Below are positions 6,350-14,991 of a DNA stretch of 64,000 bases, piece by piece. A program made the position numbers and the translations under genes. The stretch spans positions 1,363,501 to 1,427,500 of the forward strand of contig NZ_CP058983.1 of assembly GCF_019278465.1 (NCBI RefSeq), written 5' to 3'. Each line of letters starts with the position of its first letter. Positions within the stretch are counted from its first letter, which is position 1. A model generated the notes under the pieces. That model searched no databases and was not told the origin of the DNA. It saw only the letters and a list, made by a program, of their open reading frames with translations. The stretch comes from Tenacibaculum sp. AHE14PA. Lineage in GTDB: Bacteria > Bacteroidota > Bacteroidia > Flavobacteriales > Flavobacteriaceae.

Positions 6350-7936
6350 TTAAATCTCTATTACTGTAAATTCTAATTGCAATGGCTGTAAACCTTCTTT
6401 TAACGCTTTAATTAAAGTATCTCCGTACTCTAAATAATACTCAGAAAAATTTCGTTGTCGCTCTTCTAAACTTTGGTTTGGTAATATTTCGTTTTGCAAT
6501 AATACAATTCTATCTACCAAATCTTTTTGTCTTCGTTTTTCTGCTCGTAACCAACGTTTTTCTAGATTATCTAATCCTTTTAATTGCTTTTTTTCTTGAG
6601 CATTTACAGCACCTACAAATGATACATCTGTTTTTTTAGCCAATTCTCTTAAATCGACAAACTGTTGCTGTAAAAATTCTTTTTGACTCGTAAAATCAAC
6701 TTTTTCTTCTGAGGTTTCTAATACTTTATCTTTTAGTAAGCTGTTTTGATCTTGAAAAGACTCTTCTAATGAAATATCTAGTTTATCTAGTTTCTTAGCT
6801 TGCTTTTCAGAAATTATCTGCACTGAATTACGCAACAATAAAATAGGAAAAGATACTTTAACTTCATCAAAGTAATCTTTTAACTGCATCCAATAAGCCA
6901 ACTCTCCTCCTCCACCGATATAACATAAGTTTGGTAAAACCACTTCTTGAAATAACGGACGCATAATTACATTTGGTGAAAATCTTTCTGGAAAATCATG
7001 AACTTCTTTTAACAACGCGTCTAACTCCCAATAAATACTAGTGTTATTTACTTTATACACATCATCTTCAAAAACAATACGTTCACGAATTTCATCTGTT
7101 AAATAAAATAAATTAATTTCTCTTGGGTTTACCTGAATCTTATACTCTTCACCCAAACGCTTTATAGTTTCGGTTACTTTTTGGTGTGAAATCTCTTCTT
7201 TTAATTCGCGCTCAATAAACGGAATAAACTCTTGCTTTAATTCTCGGTTATCAGCATCAAGAATTACCAATCCATATTCACTAAACAATTCATTCGCTAT
7301 GTATCTTGTTGCATCAGCTAAATTACTGTGTTTTATATATCCTTCTTTAAAAAGGTTGATTAAATATTGTGCATTTTTTGAAGTTCCTAAGTGGTTCGAA
7401 AACACCTCTAAAACATCTTCTAATCCCTCTGTAGAAAAACGTCCTACACCTCCTGTTTGGTTAGAGTTCCATTGTACTTTTTTCCCTTTAAAATTAAAGT
7501 AGTTTATTTCTTCAAAATCATGATCTTCTGTTGCCATCCAATAAATTGGCACAAAGTTTTGTTGCGGATAATTAGCTCTTAGTTCTTCACACAAATTAAC
7601 AGTTGAAAATATTTTATATAGAAAATATAAGGGTCCCGTAAACAAATTTAACTGATGCCCAGTAGTTACCGTGAAAGTATTCTCTAATAATAAATCATCA
7701 ATATTTTGCTTTGTTGCTTCTGATGTTTTTATCGTAGTATATTGTTTTTTTAAAACAGTAACTAAAGTTTTTCTTGCTGCTGTTGAAAAATTTTTGCTTT
7801 CTATCTGATTTTTAAAACTTTCTAATGATGGAAAGTTTTTATAAAATGGTTGTAGTTTTTCTGATTTCTCTAAATAATCGATCATTGTTTTAGAGAAAAA
7901 ACCGGTCTTTTTAAAAGGAATATGTGTAACTTTCAT
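6350..7936 (-). CDS. bshC: bacillithiol biosynthesis cysteine-adding enzyme BshC
   Basis: Last step of bacillithiol synthesis, adding cysteine to GlcN-malate. The 528-residue protein starts with the typical HIPFKKTGFFS and contains the family landmarks TTGHQLNLFTGPLYFLYK, PIYWMATEDHDFEEI, RPLFQEVVLPNLCYIGGGGELAYW and a long C-terminal coiled coil (about residues 380-500). Its start codon follows directly on the stop of the upstream methyltransferase, so the two are translated from one mRNA. bshB1 lies 31 kb away in the same window, indicating that the cell makes bacillithiol. The bshA glycosyltransferase is not in view. Confidence 0.95.
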   Translation of the reverse strand: MKVTHIPFKKTGFFSKTMIDYLEKSEKLQPFYKNFPSLESFKNQIESKNFSTAARKTLVTVLKKQYTTIKTSEATKQNIDDLLLENTFTVTTGHQLNLFTGPLYFLYKIFSTVNLCEELRANYPQQNFVPIYWMATEDHDFEEINYFNFKGKKVQWNSNQTGGVGRFSTEGLEDVLEVFSNHLGTSKNAQYLINLFKEGYIKHSNLADATRYIANELFSEYGLVILDADNRELKQEFIPFIERELKEEISHQKVTETIKRLGEEYKIQVNPREINLFYLTDEIRERIVFEDDVYKVNNTSIYWELDALLKEVHDFPERFSPNVIMRPLFQEVVLPNLCYIGGGGELAYWMQLKDYFDEVKVSFPILLLRNSVQIISEKQAKKLDKLDISLEESFQDQNSLLKDKVLETSEEKVDFTSQKEFLQQQFVDLRELAKKTDVSFVGAVNAQEKKQLKGLDNLEKRWLRAEKRRQKDLVDRIVLLQNEILPNQSLEERQRNFSEYYLEYGDTLIKALKEGLQPLQLEFTVIEI

Positions 7937-8602
7937 TTACTTATTTATTCTTTGAAACAATGTGTAAATATAAGGTCTTTTTCCACCATACGGATTTACA
8001 AATGTGTGATTAAATTCTGATATTAATTTAAACTGATTTCCTAAACGCTCTTGCAACATTTCGCTATTGTATCTCTGCAACTCTAAGCCACAACATTTTT
8101 CTGCGCCATCTAAAGCAAAAACTGCAATAATTACGAATCCGTCTTTAACTACAGCTTGCTTTAACAAATTAAAATAAGCTGCTTTTTCTTCTTCTTTTAA
8201 AAAGAAATGCAATACAGCTCTATCATTCCATAAATCAATATTACTTAGCTTATTTAATTTTTCAGGCTGTATTAAATCATCCGCAATAAAAGTTACTTTC
8301 ACTGCTTCTTCAGCTAAGCGGTCTTTTAAAGTAGTTAGTGCTTTTTCAGATAAATCGCTTGCTATTAAATTCGTGTAACCATCAGCCAATAATTCGTCTA
8401 TTAAAACCGAAGAACCAACACCTACATTTAAAATAGTTGCGTTTTTTTTTAATCCTGATTTAGAAATTAAAGACATTGTTTGTGCTGCCTTTTCTTCAAA
8501 CCAACCTAACTTCTCGGTTGTGTTTTTTGTGTATGCAGTATTCCAGTGATTTTTATATTCAATTTTCGCTGGGCTTTTACAATCACTCTCTTTTGTAGTC
8601 AT
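7937..8602 (-). CDS. class I SAM-dependent methyltransferase
   Basis: A 221-residue Rossmann-fold methyltransferase with motif I ATILNVGVGSSVLIDELL, an acidic end of strand 2 in LIASDLSEKAL, and DLWNDRAVLHFF in place of the usual DxxxxxxxLHHL block. The later CCGLELQRYNSEML resembles small-molecule methyltransferases of the TehB/thiopurine type. The substrate is unknown. It is the first gene of a two-gene unit with bshC, stop and start directly abutting, which suggests a link to thiol chemistry, for example methylation of a thiol or metalloid. That link is inference. Confidence 0.85.
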   Translation of the reverse strand: MTTKESDCKSPAKIEYKNHWNTAYTKNTTEKLGWFEEKAAQTMSLISKSGLKKNATILNVGVGSSVLIDELLADGYTNLIASDLSEKALTTLKDRLAEEAVKVTFIADDLIQPEKLNKLSNIDLWNDRAVLHFFLKEEEKAAYFNLLKQAVVKDGFVIIAVFALDGAEKCCGLELQRYNSEMLQERLGNQFKLISEFNHTFVNPYGGKRPYIYTLFQRINK

Positions 8603-8785
8603 AGTTCAAAAATAGTGAAATTTGACATCTTGTCGAAAACAAAACACTTTTCTAACAGATTTTTAACTACATTCTTTTTTAAATCATCAATTTGGCTATT
8701 TTTACAGTTAATAAGTTAACTTGTAAAAACATTTTAACGAAAGCTAAATCACTTAAAATCTCACTTAGTGAGCAAAAAATGAACT

Positions 8786-10717
8786 ATGCAGTTTAAACAT
8801 CCTGAAAATTTATACTTCTTAGTACTTTTACTAATTCCTATTATAGTTCACCTATTTCAATTACAGCGATTTGTTAAAGTTCCGTTTACCAACGTTGCCT
8901 TTTTAAAAAAATTAGCACTACAAACTCGTAAAAGTTCTCGCATAAAAAAATGGTTGATTTTAGCTACGCGCTTACTATTATTTTCGGCCTTAATTATCGC
9001 TTTTGCACAACCTTATTTTAGCAATCATAAAAGCGATCAACAACAACATTTCTTAATTTATTTAGATAATTCTTTAAGTACAAATACCGATGGCGAAAAA
9101 GGGAACTTATTACAACTAGCTAGCCAAGAAATTCTAGAAAACATATCAGAAAAAGCAACTTACTCTTTAATTACAAACGATGAATTTCATAAAAATAAAA
9201 CAGCTTCTGATTTAAAAGATATTTTGTTAAAAGTAAAAAATACCGCTAAAAAAACGGAATTAAAAGATGTTTTATTAAAAATATCGACCGAAAACAAAAC
9301 AAATATACTTTCTGAAAACATTATTATTTCTGATTTTCAGAACGTAAAAAAAGAAGAGTTATTAAGTTCTCCAAAGAATACTTCTTTTGTAAAATTAAAT
9401 CCGCAGCAAAAAAGTAATTTATCAATAGATAGTGTTTTTATAAGTGACAACGGAACAACAAATTTTCAAGTAAATATTCTTGTTAAAAATCAAGGTATCT
9501 TTAAAAAAAATGTACCAATTGCTATTTACAATAAAGAGAAGTTAATCAATAAACAACTTTTTTCTATTGAAGAAAATAAAACCCAAAAAGTGGTTTTTTC
9601 AATCTTAAAAACAACTGATTTTTCGGGGAAAATTGAACTAAATTTTAAAGACACTTATACTTTTGATAATTCCTTTTATTTCGCCATAAACTCCAACACT
9701 AAAACTGCTGTTTTAAATATTGGCGAACCTGCTGGTTTTTTAAACCGAATTTATACAAAAGAAGCATTTGACTTTACATCTTCTACTATTAAAAATCTGA
9801 AGTACAATTTAATTCAGAAACAGCATTTAATTGTTTTAAATGAAATTGATAATATTCCAGAAAATCTTATTGCTTGTTTAATTGAATTCACTAAAAATGG
9901 TGGAAATTTGGTTGTAATACCTTCTAGAGATTTAACCATTTCGTCTTACAGCAGTTTATTTAACAAACTTAAAATAGGAAAACTACTCTCTAAAAAAACT
10001 GATAATTTAAAAATTACAACTATAAATTACAAACATCCGATTTTAAAAAATGTGTTTGAAAAAAATGTGAGTAATTTTCAATATCCGTTTGTAAAAACCG
10101 CTTATAATACGCAACTATTAAACGCGAGTACTGTTGTTTCTTTCGAAAACAAACAAGGCTTTATACAACAAGTAAACTTAACAAATTCGGCTATTTATTG
10201 GGTAGCGGCTCCGCTTAGTAAAGAGAATAGTAATTTTATAAATTCGCCTTTGGTAGTGCCAGTTTTTTATAATATTGGTAAATACAGTTTACAACTTTCT
10301 AAATTATATTATACGATTGGTGAGCCCTCGGTTATTGATATTAATAAACAATTAGGTAAAGATGAAATAGTAACTATTTCGAATAACCAAACGTCCTTTA
10401 TACCGCTGCAGCAAACACTTCAAAACAGTGTGAAAATTACAACTACAGATCAACCTTTAGTTGCCGGGTTTTATCAAATAAAACAAGAAGCTAGTATTTT
10501 AAAGAATAGTGCTTTTAATTATCCGAAGAAAGAAAGCTTATTAAATTTCTTAGACTCAGAAAACTTAAACTCAAAAACCACAGCTAATTCGGTTAAAAAT
10601 ACCTTAAACAATATTAATAGTGAAAATAAAATTCAATGGCTTTGGAAATGGTTTTTAGCCTTAGCCATTGTATCTTTGCTTATAGAAATTTTGATCTTAA
10701 AATTCTTTAAACCATGA
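8786..10717 (+). CDS. BatA domain-containing membrane protein
   Basis: A 643-residue protein with the N-terminal BatA double-anchor module (residues 1-80). FKHPENLYFLVLLLIPIIVHLFQL forms the first membrane helix and WLILATRLLLFSALIIAFA the second. A long periplasmic von Willebrand-like and glutamine-amidotransferase-like region follows, beginning FLIYLDNSLSTN, and a C-terminal membrane helix WKWFLALAIVSLLIEILIL. The family is common in Bacteroidota and often called aerotolerance-related; its exact function is not established. Its stop overlaps the next start by 4 nt (ATGA), so it is translationally coupled to the dihydroorotase-like gene. Confidence 0.85.
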   Translation: MQFKHPENLYFLVLLLIPIIVHLFQLQRFVKVPFTNVAFLKKLALQTRKSSRIKKWLILATRLLLFSALIIAFAQPYFSNHKSDQQQHFLIYLDNSLSTNTDGEKGNLLQLASQEILENISEKATYSLITNDEFHKNKTASDLKDILLKVKNTAKKTELKDVLLKISTENKTNILSENIIISDFQNVKKEELLSSPKNTSFVKLNPQQKSNLSIDSVFISDNGTTNFQVNILVKNQGIFKKNVPIAIYNKEKLINKQLFSIEENKTQKVVFSILKTTDFSGKIELNFKDTYTFDNSFYFAINSNTKTAVLNIGEPAGFLNRIYTKEAFDFTSSTIKNLKYNLIQKQHLIVLNEIDNIPENLIACLIEFTKNGGNLVVIPSRDLTISSYSSLFNKLKIGKLLSKKTDNLKITTINYKHPILKNVFEKNVSNFQYPFVKTAYNTQLLNASTVVSFENKQGFIQQVNLTNSAIYWVAAPLSKENSNFINSPLVVPVFYNIGKYSLQLSKLYYTIGEPSVIDINKQLGKDEIVTISNNQTSFIPLQQTLQNSVKITTTDQPLVAGFYQIKQEASILKNSAFNYPKKESLLNFLDSENLNSKTTANSVKNTLNNINSENKIQWLWKWFLALAIVSLLIEILILKFFKP

Positions 10718-11973
10718 CAACGCTGCTAAAATCGGCTACAATTATTGATGCCTCTAGTCCTTATCACCAAAAAACTAAAGACATTTTAATTACTGATGGA
10801 ATTATTACCAAGATTAACGATACGATTACTTCTAAAAAAGAATATCAAGTTTTAAAACTTGATAATTTACATGTATCTACAGGTTGGTTTGATACGAGTG
10901 TTTCTTTTGGTGAACCTGGTTATGAAGAGCGCGAAACAGTTAAACATGGTTTATTAGTAGCCGCTAAAAGCGGTTTTACAGCTGTTGCCGTAAACCCGAA
11001 TACAAACCCGGTAATTGACAATAAATCTGCTGTGGAATTTTTAATTAATAAAGCAAACGGATTTGCTACGAACCTATATCCTATTGGTACGTTAACGCAA
11101 CAAAGTAAAGGTGTTGAAATGGCAGAATTGTACGACATGCAACAATCTGGTGCTATTGCTTTTGGAGATTATAATAAACCTATTGCTAACGATAATTTAT
11201 TAAAAGTAGCTTTATTATACACTCAGAATTTTAATGGCTTGGCAATGAGTTTTCCTAAAAACAATTCGATTGCTGGTGAAGGTGTTGTTAATGAAGGTAA
11301 AAACAGTACGCTTTTAGGTTTAAAAGGAATTCCTGCTTTGGCAGAAGAACTTCAAATTTCACGTGATTTATTTTTATTAGAATATACCGGTGGGAAACTA
11401 CATATTCCTACAATTTCAACTAAAAAATCGGTACAATTAATTAAAGACGCTAAAAAGAAAGGTTTAGATGTTACGTGTAGTGTAGCGGTGCATAATTTAT
11501 TTTTAACAGATGATGAATTGCATGATTTTGATGGTAATAAAAAGGTAAATCCACCGCTGAGAACATCAAGCGATATAAAAGCATTATTAAAAGGAGTAAA
11601 AGACGGAACGATTGACATGATAACGTCAGATCATAACCCAATAGACATCGAACATAAAAAAGTAGAATTTTCAGAAGCAAAAGACGGAACGATTGGTTTA
11701 GAAAGTGCTTTTGGCGTTTTAAATTCAGTATTAGATTTAGAAACTATTGTAAACTGTTTATCTAACAACCCAAAAGAACGTTTCGAACTAGAGAAAGCAA
11801 GTATTAAAGAAAATGAGAAAGCAAATCTATCAATTTTTAATCCTGATGGATCTTATACATTTTCTGAAGAAAACATCTTTTCTACATCAAAAAATAGTGC
11901 TTTTTTAGATAAAGAACTAAAAGGAAAAGTATACGGTATTTACAATAACAATCAATTAATTTTAAATTCATAA
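10714..11973 (+). CDS. dihydroorotase-like protein lacking the HxH metal site
   Basis: A 419-residue amidohydrolase-fold protein of the dihydroorotase multifunctional-complex type. The fold markers are present: the EPGYEERET block, AVNPNTNPVID, LHIPTISTKKSV and TSDHNPID. The N-terminal metal motif, normally DxHxH, reads FDTSVSF (both His replaced by Ser), and the usual PHH reads AVHNL. Catalysis of carbamoyl-aspartate cyclisation is therefore doubtful. Flavobacteria usually keep a separate canonical pyrC, which is not in this window. It may be a non-catalytic partner, as in the PyrX-PyrB pairs of other bacteria. It is coupled to the BatA gene upstream and to an esterase 1 bp downstream. Confidence 0.85.
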   Translation: MTTLLKSATIIDASSPYHQKTKDILITDGIITKINDTITSKKEYQVLKLDNLHVSTGWFDTSVSFGEPGYEERETVKHGLLVAAKSGFTAVAVNPNTNPVIDNKSAVEFLINKANGFATNLYPIGTLTQQSKGVEMAELYDMQQSGAIAFGDYNKPIANDNLLKVALLYTQNFNGLAMSFPKNNSIAGEGVVNEGKNSTLLGLKGIPALAEELQISRDLFLLEYTGGKLHIPTISTKKSVQLIKDAKKKGLDVTCSVAVHNLFLTDDELHDFDGNKKVNPPLRTSSDIKALLKGVKDGTIDMITSDHNPIDIEHKKVEFSEAKDGTIGLESAFGVLNSVLDLETIVNCLSNNPKERFELEKASIKENEKANLSIFNPDGSYTFSEENIFSTSKNSAFLDKELKGKVYGIYNNNQLILNS

Positions 11974-11974
11974 T

Positions 11975-12613
11975 ATGAGTTTACATTACATCCTAAGAGA
12001 ACCTAAGAACACAACTACAAATCCGCCTTTATTAATTTTACTACATGGGTACGGTAGTAACGAGCAAGATTTATTTTCGTTTGCAGAAGAATTACCTGAT
12101 AACTTATTAATTGTTAGTGCGCAGGCACCACACAGTATGGGTATGGGAGCTTATGCTTGGTATGCTATTAATTTTGATGCTGTTAACGGAAAGTTTTCTG
12201 ACTTAGTGCAAGCAAAAGAATCTGTTGATGAAATTGCTTTATTTATTGATGAAATTAAAAACAAATACAATACCAATCCTGATAAAACATTTCTTTTAGG
12301 TTTTAGTCAAGGAGCTATTTTAAGTTATGCCTTAAGTTTTAATTATCCGAATAAAGTACAACATGTAATTGCTTTAAGTGGTTATATTAACGAAGAATTA
12401 CTACCTAAAGAAATACCTAATACGATTACTACAGATTATTATATTTCTCATGGAACCGTAGATCAGGTACTACCTATTGATTGGGCTAGAAAAGCGCCAC
12501 AAATTTTATCTGACAATAAATTACAAAGCGAATATTCAGAATATCCGGTAGGCCACGGAGTGGCTCCTCAAAACTTTTATAGTTTTAAAAAGTGGATCGA
12601 AAATCGTTTATAA
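11975..12613 (+). CDS. alpha/beta hydrolase, carboxylesterase/phospholipase family
   Basis: A 212-residue esterase of the acyl-protein thioesterase/YpfH type. It shows the oxyanion stretch LLHGYGSNEQDL, the nucleophile elbow LGFSQGAILS (Ser), the catalytic Asp in SHGTVDQVLP, and the catalytic His in YPVGHGVAPQ. There is no signal peptide, so it is cytoplasmic. Its substrate cannot be read from sequence. It starts 1 bp after the stop of the dihydroorotase-like gene and is probably the third gene of that operon. Confidence 0.9.
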   Translation: MSLHYILREPKNTTTNPPLLILLHGYGSNEQDLFSFAEELPDNLLIVSAQAPHSMGMGAYAWYAINFDAVNGKFSDLVQAKESVDEIALFIDEIKNKYNTNPDKTFLLGFSQGAILSYALSFNYPNKVQHVIALSGYINEELLPKEIPNTITTDYYISHGTVDQVLPIDWARKAPQILSDNKLQSEYSEYPVGHGVAPQNFYSFKKWIENRL

Positions 12614-12644
12614 AAATTAATTAGTATCTTTAAGTAAAAAGGAA

Positions 12645-12652
12645 TATTTTTG
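12645..12652 (+). promoter_or_regulatory. candidate -7 box of the sterol desaturase-family gene
   Basis: TATTTTTG matches TAnnTTTG and lies 17 bp before the start codon. No clear TTG element is seen at the expected upstream spacing, so the assignment is tentative. Confidence 0.35.
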
Positions 12653-12669
12653 CATTCTAAAGAATTAGT

Positions 12670-13581
12670 ATGGGTTTATTAAATCAAGATGTTCTATATT
12701 TTTGGAGCACACCATTTTTTATTTCAATAATTTTAATTGAAATATATTTTAGTTACAGGTCGAAGAAGAAAAACTACGATTTTAAAGATACTTCTACGAA
12801 TGTTTATTTTGCACTAATTAACTTTAGTTTAGACATATTAATGAAAGTAATCTCTTTTGGTGTAATGGGAATTTGCTATTATTATCGAATTGTAGATTGG
12901 GAATATTTAGGTATAGCTTATTGGTTATTTGCTTTTATTGGTCAAGACTTTTTATATTACATACATCATTATGTAGATCATCATTCAAGGTTTTTTTGGG
13001 CGGTTCATGTAACACATCACAACTCTGAATATTATAATATTTCAACAGGCTTTCGTTCACCAGTATTACAGCCTTTATTTCGTTATATGTTCTTTTTACC
13101 TTTAGCTTTTTTAGGGGTTGAACCTTTACATATTATGTTTGCTTATGCACTGAATCAAATTTACGGTACTTTGTGTCATACAAATTTCATAAAAAGTAAA
13201 TTAGGTCTATGGGGATTTTTCTTTGTAACTCCGTCACATCATAGAGTGCATCATGCCTCAAACACCAAATATTTGGATAAAAACATGGGAATGGTTTTAA
13301 TTATTTGGGATCGTATGTTCGGAACATTTCAAGCTGAAGAAGATGAAGTAACTTACGAAAAACTACGTTACGGATTAACTTCTCCGCTAGAAGACAAAGG
13401 TCCTATCAATATTATTTTTCATGAATGGAAAGAGATTTTTAAAGATTTCTTTAATAGAAAAAAACATTTACCGCTAGGTACTCGACTTAAATATGTTTTT
13501 ATGCCTCCAGGTTGGAGTCACGATAACAGCTCTAAAACAAGTAAAGAATTACAAGCTGAATTATCAGCTAAACAAAAATAA
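12670..13581 (+). CDS. sterol desaturase / fatty acid hydroxylase family protein
   Basis: A 303-residue integral membrane di-iron oxygenase. It has four to five membrane helices and the histidine clusters HHYVDHH, HVTHH and HRVHH, which form the di-iron site of the fatty acid hydroxylase superfamily. It hydroxylates or desaturates a lipid; the substrate in flavobacteria (fatty acid, carotenoid or ornithine lipid) is not resolved by sequence. It appears to be a single transcription unit with its own -7 box and ends in a strong terminator shared with the convergent bcp gene. Confidence 0.9.
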   Translation: MGLLNQDVLYFWSTPFFISIILIEIYFSYRSKKKNYDFKDTSTNVYFALINFSLDILMKVISFGVMGICYYYRIVDWEYLGIAYWLFAFIGQDFLYYIHHYVDHHSRFFWAVHVTHHNSEYYNISTGFRSPVLQPLFRYMFFLPLAFLGVEPLHIMFAYALNQIYGTLCHTNFIKSKLGLWGFFFVTPSHHRVHHASNTKYLDKNMGMVLIIWDRMFGTFQAEEDEVTYEKLRYGLTSPLEDKGPINIIFHEWKEIFKDFFNRKKHLPLGTRLKYVFMPPGWSHDNSSKTSKELQAELSAKQK

Positions 13582-13582
13582 A

Positions 13583-13609
13583 AAAACCGAGCTTTAAGCT
13601 CGGTTTTTT
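13583..13609. terminator. bidirectional terminator
   Basis: Stem AAAACCGAGC / GCTCGGTTTT around TTTAA with flanking A and T tracts, between the convergent sterol desaturase-family and bcp genes. Confidence 0.9.
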
Positions 13610-13610
13610 G

Positions 13611-14063
13611 TTATCCTAAAATCTGTTTAGCGTGTTCTTTTGTTTTTACTTTACTTATTACATCTTCAATAATTCCGTTTTCATCAATTACAAAAGTCGT
13701 TCTGTGAATTCCATCATATTCTTTTCCCATAAACTTTTTTGGACCCCAAATACCAAAAGCATTAATTACTTCTTTAGTTTCGTCTGCCAATAATGGAAAA
13801 GGCAACTCATGTTTGTTTATCCAGTTTTGTTGTCGTTTAGCAGAATCTGCACTTGCTCCTAAAACTTCGTAACCTTTTGCTAAAAAAGCCTGATAATTAT
13901 CTCTCAAATCACACGCTTCATTTGTACAACCTGGTGTGCTTGCTTTGGGATAAAAAAATAAAACTAACTTTTTACCTTTGTAATCTGTAAGTTTTACTGT
14001 ATTTCCTTTTTCATCAACAGATTCGAAATTTGGTGCTTTATCTCCTATTTTTAATGTTGTCAT
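13611..14063 (-). CDS. bcp: thioredoxin-dependent thiol peroxidase (BCP/PrxQ type)
   Basis: Reduces hydrogen peroxide and alkyl hydroperoxides in the cytoplasm. From the ATG at 14063 the protein has 150 residues and begins MTTLKIGDKAPNF. An upstream extension of 17 hydrophobic residues is open but belongs to the intergenic region, since the family starts at this point. The active site FYPKASTPGCTNEACDLRD gives peroxidatic Cys46 and the PrxQ-type resolving Cys51 five residues on. The conserved Arg is in GIHRTTFVID. It is divergent from nth with 34 bp between starts. Confidence 0.94.
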   Translation of the reverse strand: MTTLKIGDKAPNFESVDEKGNTVKLTDYKGKKLVLFFYPKASTPGCTNEACDLRDNYQAFLAKGYEVLGASADSAKRQQNWINKHELPFPLLADETKEVINAFGIWGPKKFMGKEYDGIHRTTFVIDENGIIEDVISKVKTKEHAKQILG

Positions 14064-14097
14064 AATTTGTATTTTTGTCGATATAAAGATAAAGAAA

Positions 14098-14754
14098 ATG
14101 ACCAAGGCAAACAAAGTTCAATTTGTGATAGATACATTAGAGAAATTGTATCCAGAAATACCAGTTCCTTTAGATCATAAAGATCCATACACCTTACTTA
14201 TTGCCGTTTTATTGTCTGCGCAATGCACTGATGTTCGTGTAAATAAAATTACACCTCTTTTATTCGCTAAAGCAGATAATCCTTACGATATGGTAAAAAT
14301 GACTGTAGAAGAAATTAAAGAAATCATTAGGCCTTGCGGATTGTCACCTATGAAATCGAAGGGAATTTATGGTTTATCTAAAATATTAATCGAAAAACAT
14401 AACGGAGAAGTTCCTGAGAGTTTTGAGTTTTTAGAAGAATTACCTGCTGTAGGCCATAAAACTGCTGGAGTAGTAATGAGTCAAGCTTTCGGTGTTCCTG
14501 CTTTTCCAATAGATACTCATATTCATAGATTATTGTATCGTTGGAATTTAACGAACGGTAAAAATGTAGCTCAAACAGAAAAAGATGCAAAACGTTTATT
14601 TCCTAAAGAAATTTGGAATGATCTTCACTTGCAAATAATCTGGTACGGACGTGAATATTCTCCTGCTCGTGGTTGGGATTTAGAAAATGATATTATTACA
14701 AAAACAATAGGGAGAAAAACTGTTTTAGATGAATATTATAAAAAACGCGCATAA
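14098..14754 (+). CDS. nth: endonuclease III, lacking the 4Fe-4S cysteines
   Basis: Base-excision DNA glycosylase/AP lyase of 218 residues. The helix-hairpin-helix ELPAVGHKTAGVV carries the catalytic Lys121, and IDTHIHR carries the catalytic Asp139. The N-terminal LLSAQCTDVRVN is typical. The C-terminal loop that normally has the four-cysteine iron-sulfur cluster reads YGREYSPARGWDLENDI and has no cysteine, so the cluster is absent. Flavobacterial homologues seem to share this, so the enzyme is probably active without it. The gene ends 1 bp before a 12-bp terminator stem. Confidence 0.93.
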   Translation: MTKANKVQFVIDTLEKLYPEIPVPLDHKDPYTLLIAVLLSAQCTDVRVNKITPLLFAKADNPYDMVKMTVEEIKEIIRPCGLSPMKSKGIYGLSKILIEKHNGEVPESFEFLEELPAVGHKTAGVVMSQAFGVPAFPIDTHIHRLLYRWNLTNGKNVAQTEKDAKRLFPKEIWNDLHLQIIWYGREYSPARGWDLENDIITKTIGRKTVLDEYYKKRA

Positions 14755-14782
14755 AAAAGCTTCAACCAGTGTTGAAGCTTTT
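14755..14782. terminator. bidirectional terminator
   Basis: Perfect 12-bp stem AAAAGCTTCAAC / GTTGAAGCTTTT with loop CAGT, followed by T-rich DNA. It separates nth (+) from the small gene and sigma factor on the minus strand. Confidence 0.85.
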
Positions 14783-14788
14783 CCTCTC

Positions 14789-14932
14789 TTAATTCAAATT
14801 CAATTCAATGAGATAGTTTGATTTGGTTTTAACTACTTGTAAAGATTTAGAAAAATTAATCAAAAATTGAATTGTTTCTTGTTTAGGTTTCATAATGAAA
14901 TCCGAAGATCTCTGTGAGTAAGTTTGCATCAT
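14789..14932 (-). CDS. small protein of 47 residues downstream of the sigma factor
   Basis: A short frame begins at the ATGATG at 14932-14927 and encodes 47 residues; an internal ATG at 14893 would give 34 residues starting MKPKQETIQFLINFSKS. The core is amphipathic and predicted helical. It lies 59 bp downstream of the ECF sigma factor on the same strand and ends at the terminator. I recall similar tiny proteins beginning MKPK/MKSK at this position in other flavobacteria, but cannot check that here. Possible roles include sigma-factor partner or regulator; function is unknown. Confidence 0.5.
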   Translation of the reverse strand: MMQTYSQRSSDFIMKPKQETIQFLINFSKSLQVVKTKSNYLIELNLN

Positions 14933-14991
14933 ATATTCCCTTTATATATTTTGTTATCAAGTATTTAACGACGCATTTTTACTAATATTGT

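Noticed and set aside
14064..14114. N-terminal hydrophobic extension of the peroxiredoxin as a signal peptide
   Set aside because: Family members start at MTTLKIGDKAP-type sequence; the extension has no cleavage site and lies in the short divergent intergenic region with nth.
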